This document shows, piece after piece, positions 5,102-5,127 of a stretch of DNA of 5,127 nt; positions within the stretch are counted from its first letter, which is position 1, and each line of letters begins with the position of its first letter. The notes beneath the pieces are model-generated. The model made no database searches. It was not told where the DNA came from and saw only the letters and a list, made by a program, of their open reading frames with translations. Source of the stretch: an uncultured Pseudomonadales bacterium (GTDB taxonomy: Bacteria > Pseudomonadota > Gammaproteobacteria > Pseudomonadales > IMCC2047). The DNA lies in the NCBI GenBank assembly GCA_947258895.1, contig CAMYKE010000091.1:1-5127 (forward strand), given 5' to 3'. A program made the translations under genes and the position numbers.

Positions 5102-5127
5102 TTAAAGCTGTACGCCAGAGAACGACA
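5102..5127 (-). CDS. nqrE: NqrE, 3' end only (Na+-NQR membrane subunit E)
   Basis: Only the last seven complete codons and the stop are in the window. They read S-F-S-G-V-Q-L then TAA, preceded by a partial codon ending in TG (Met or Leu). This fits the FSG-type C-terminus I associate with NqrE and related RnfA proteins, and nqrE is the expected gene directly before nqrF. NqrE is a multi-helix inner-membrane subunit that, with NqrD, binds the intramembrane Fe site. With so few residues the call rests mostly on position. Confidence 0.75.

Overview
The window carries the distal half of a Na+-translocating NADH:quinone oxidoreductase (NQR) locus. All recognisable genes are on the minus strand, so transcription runs from high to low coordinates. 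In that direction the order is: last codons of nqrE, a 264-bp palindromic MITE-like insertion, nqrF, a 744-bp gap holding repeats and a dead GIY-YIG nuclease gene, apbE, nqrM, and a broken sthA. The backbone order nqrE-nqrF-apbE-nqrM-sth is the one I recall from Pseudomonas aeruginosa (PA2995 to PA2991). With the moderate to high GC and the gene types, this points to a gammaproteobacterium, probably marine or halophilic. Genus cannot be decided from this window.

Functional logic: NqrE and NqrF are subunits of the Na+ pump. NqrF takes hydride from NADH onto FAD and passes electrons to a 2Fe-2S centre. ApbE covalently attaches FMN to threonines of NqrB and NqrC. NqrM is the small Cys-rich maturation factor thought to deliver iron for the intramembrane Fe site. 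SthA would convert NADPH plus NAD+ to NADH, the pump's fuel. apbE, nqrM and sthA are tightly packed (7- and 17-nt gaps) and look like one transcription unit.

The unusual part is how much has happened to this conserved locus. (1) A 264-bp element (4834-5097) with 20-bp terminal inverted repeats (19/20 identical) and two large internal hairpins sits in the roughly 24-nt nqrE-nqrF spacer. Removing it restores a normal spacer with a Shine-Dalgarno. (2) Between nqrF and apbE lie a palindromic repeat, a GIY-YIG endonuclease pseudogene with an internal TGA, an inverted pair of REP-like palindromes and one half palindrome. (3) sthA lacks about 68 bp, which removes about 22 residues and shifts the frame, so the transhydrogenase is very probably inactive unless this is an assembly error.

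Region by region: 1-61, downstream of sthA, nothing recognised. 62-1535, broken sthA. 1553-1804, nqrM. 1812-2843, apbE. 2844-3587, repeats and dead nuclease. 3588-4817, nqrF. 4834-5097, MITE-like element. 5102-5127, 3' tip of nqrE. No tRNA, rRNA, CRISPR array or convincing intrinsic terminator was seen.
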